Shown: positions 63,732 to 64,000 of the stretch, piece by piece
How the letters are laid out: each line of letters starts with the position of its first letter
Numbering within the stretch: the first letter of the stretch is position 1
Assembly: GCF_028898845.1 (NCBI RefSeq)
Contig: NZ_CP118574.1
Span: forward strand, 6,421,001-6,485,000
Direction: 5' to 3'
DNA: 64,000 nt
Source of the DNA: Streptomyces sp. WZ-12
GTDB taxonomy: Bacteria > Actinomycetota > Actinomycetes > Streptomycetales > Streptomycetaceae
Translations under genes and position numbers: made by a program
Notes under the pieces: generated by a model
What the model was told of the DNA's origin: nothing
Database searches by the model: none
What the model saw: the letters and a program-made list of their open reading frames with translations, nothing else

Positions 63732-64000
63732 CTACCGGACCGTGATCCGGCCGTCCCGCAGGAGCTCCACGAAGATCCGGTGGTCGGCGCGGGTCCGGGC
63801 CGCACAGGAGTGCGCGAAGTCGGCCAGCAGCGGTCCGAAGCCGTCCTCGTCGGCGGCGAGGGCCGCGTCGATGGCCCGCTCGGGCCGGAACGGCACCAGC
63901 GGGTGCCCGCCCTTGCCGTCCCCCGCGGCGTGCGCGGCGGCGGTGACCCGGCCCAGCCCGGCGACGGCCGCGGCGATCTCCTCCGGGTCGTCCAGGTCGG
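63732..64000 (-). CDS. C-terminal fragment of a protein, possibly DUF2252 family
   Basis: Open to the end of the window; only the last 89 codons are visible. Segments DLDDPEEIAAAVAGLGRVTAAAHA and PLLADFAHSCAARTRADHRIFVELLRDGRI (quoted in part) resemble the C-terminus of DUF2252 kinase-like proteins, where an acidic helix precedes YADQ-like and SGRI-like segments. Assignment is tentative; the N-terminal bulk is outside. Confidence 0.45.
   Translation of the reverse strand, partial: DLDDPEEIAAAVAGLGRVTAAAHAAGDGKGGHPLVPFRPERAIDAALAADEDGFGPLLADFAHSCAARTRADHRIFVELLRDGRITVR

Overview
This window is a stretch of an actinobacterial core chromosome, almost certainly from a Streptomyces or close relative. 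The reasons are the very high G+C with GTG starts, many genes with a -10 box 6 to 8 bases before the start codon (leaderless mRNAs), a division and cell-wall (dcw) cluster without mraZ or ftsA but with ftsQ-ftsZ-pgeF-ylmE-sepF-ylmG-divIVA, and Streptomyces-type families (DUF3040, SAV_6107 HEPN, the lysine-rich DksA-like protein). No phage, insertion sequence, CRISPR array, tRNA, rRNA or biosynthetic gene cluster was seen. The species cannot be named from this sequence.

Layout. 0-4.4 kb: end of a D-lactate dehydrogenase; a fused anthranilate synthase with a three-Trp leader peptide and attenuator; divergently, a class II DAHP synthase. 4.4-6.1 kb: iron storage (bfd with an iron box, bfr) and a sulfite-oxidase-like protein. 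6.1-9.7 kb: endonuclease IV, a PASTA Ser/Thr kinase and a MerR regulator. 9.7-16.9 kb: thiamine genes thiOSG under a TPP riboswitch, a flavin oxidoreductase, an Rv2175c-like HTH protein, thiE, metF and a membrane protein with a low-complexity tail. 17-23.2 kb: phytoene-desaturase-like protein, DUF4126 protein, and a TetR/YhgE/ABC-ATPase operon with a palindromic operator. 23.3-25.6 kb: HEPN protein, methyltransferase, DUF3040 protein. 26-31.7 kb: MoxR-DUF58-transglutaminase operon and a beta-carbonic anhydrase. 31.8-50.2 kb: the dcw cluster, rsmH to divIVA, many genes coupled by ATGA or GTGA overlaps. 50.5-53.9 kb: ileS behind a translational T-box. 54-60.3 kb: DksA-like histone-like protein, lspA, RluD-type pseudouridine synthase, CPA1 antiporter, MscS channel, hydrolase. 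60.3-63.7 kb: a duplicated two-gene module (membrane protein plus DsbA-like protein). 63.7 kb to the end: C-terminus of an incompletely visible protein.

How it fits together. The dcw genes carry peptidoglycan precursor synthesis from murE through murG, septal synthesis (ftsI, ftsW, ftsL, ftsQ), the Z ring and its anchor (ftsZ, sepF) and polar growth (divIVA). lspA, ileS and ddbA follow in the usual actinobacterial order. Three RNA switches lie within 54 kb: a Trp-codon attenuator, a TPP riboswitch and an Ile T-box.

The least expected signals are small: three promoters fitting the mycobacterial RecA-NDp (PafBC) DNA-damage motif; a ladder of overlapping short reading frames before rsmH; a short reading frame with a TTA codon and a good ribosome site in the ftsZ leader; palindromic repeats apparently inserted in frame in the anthranilate synthase; and the duplicated thiol-disulfide module. 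No wholly new system is evident.
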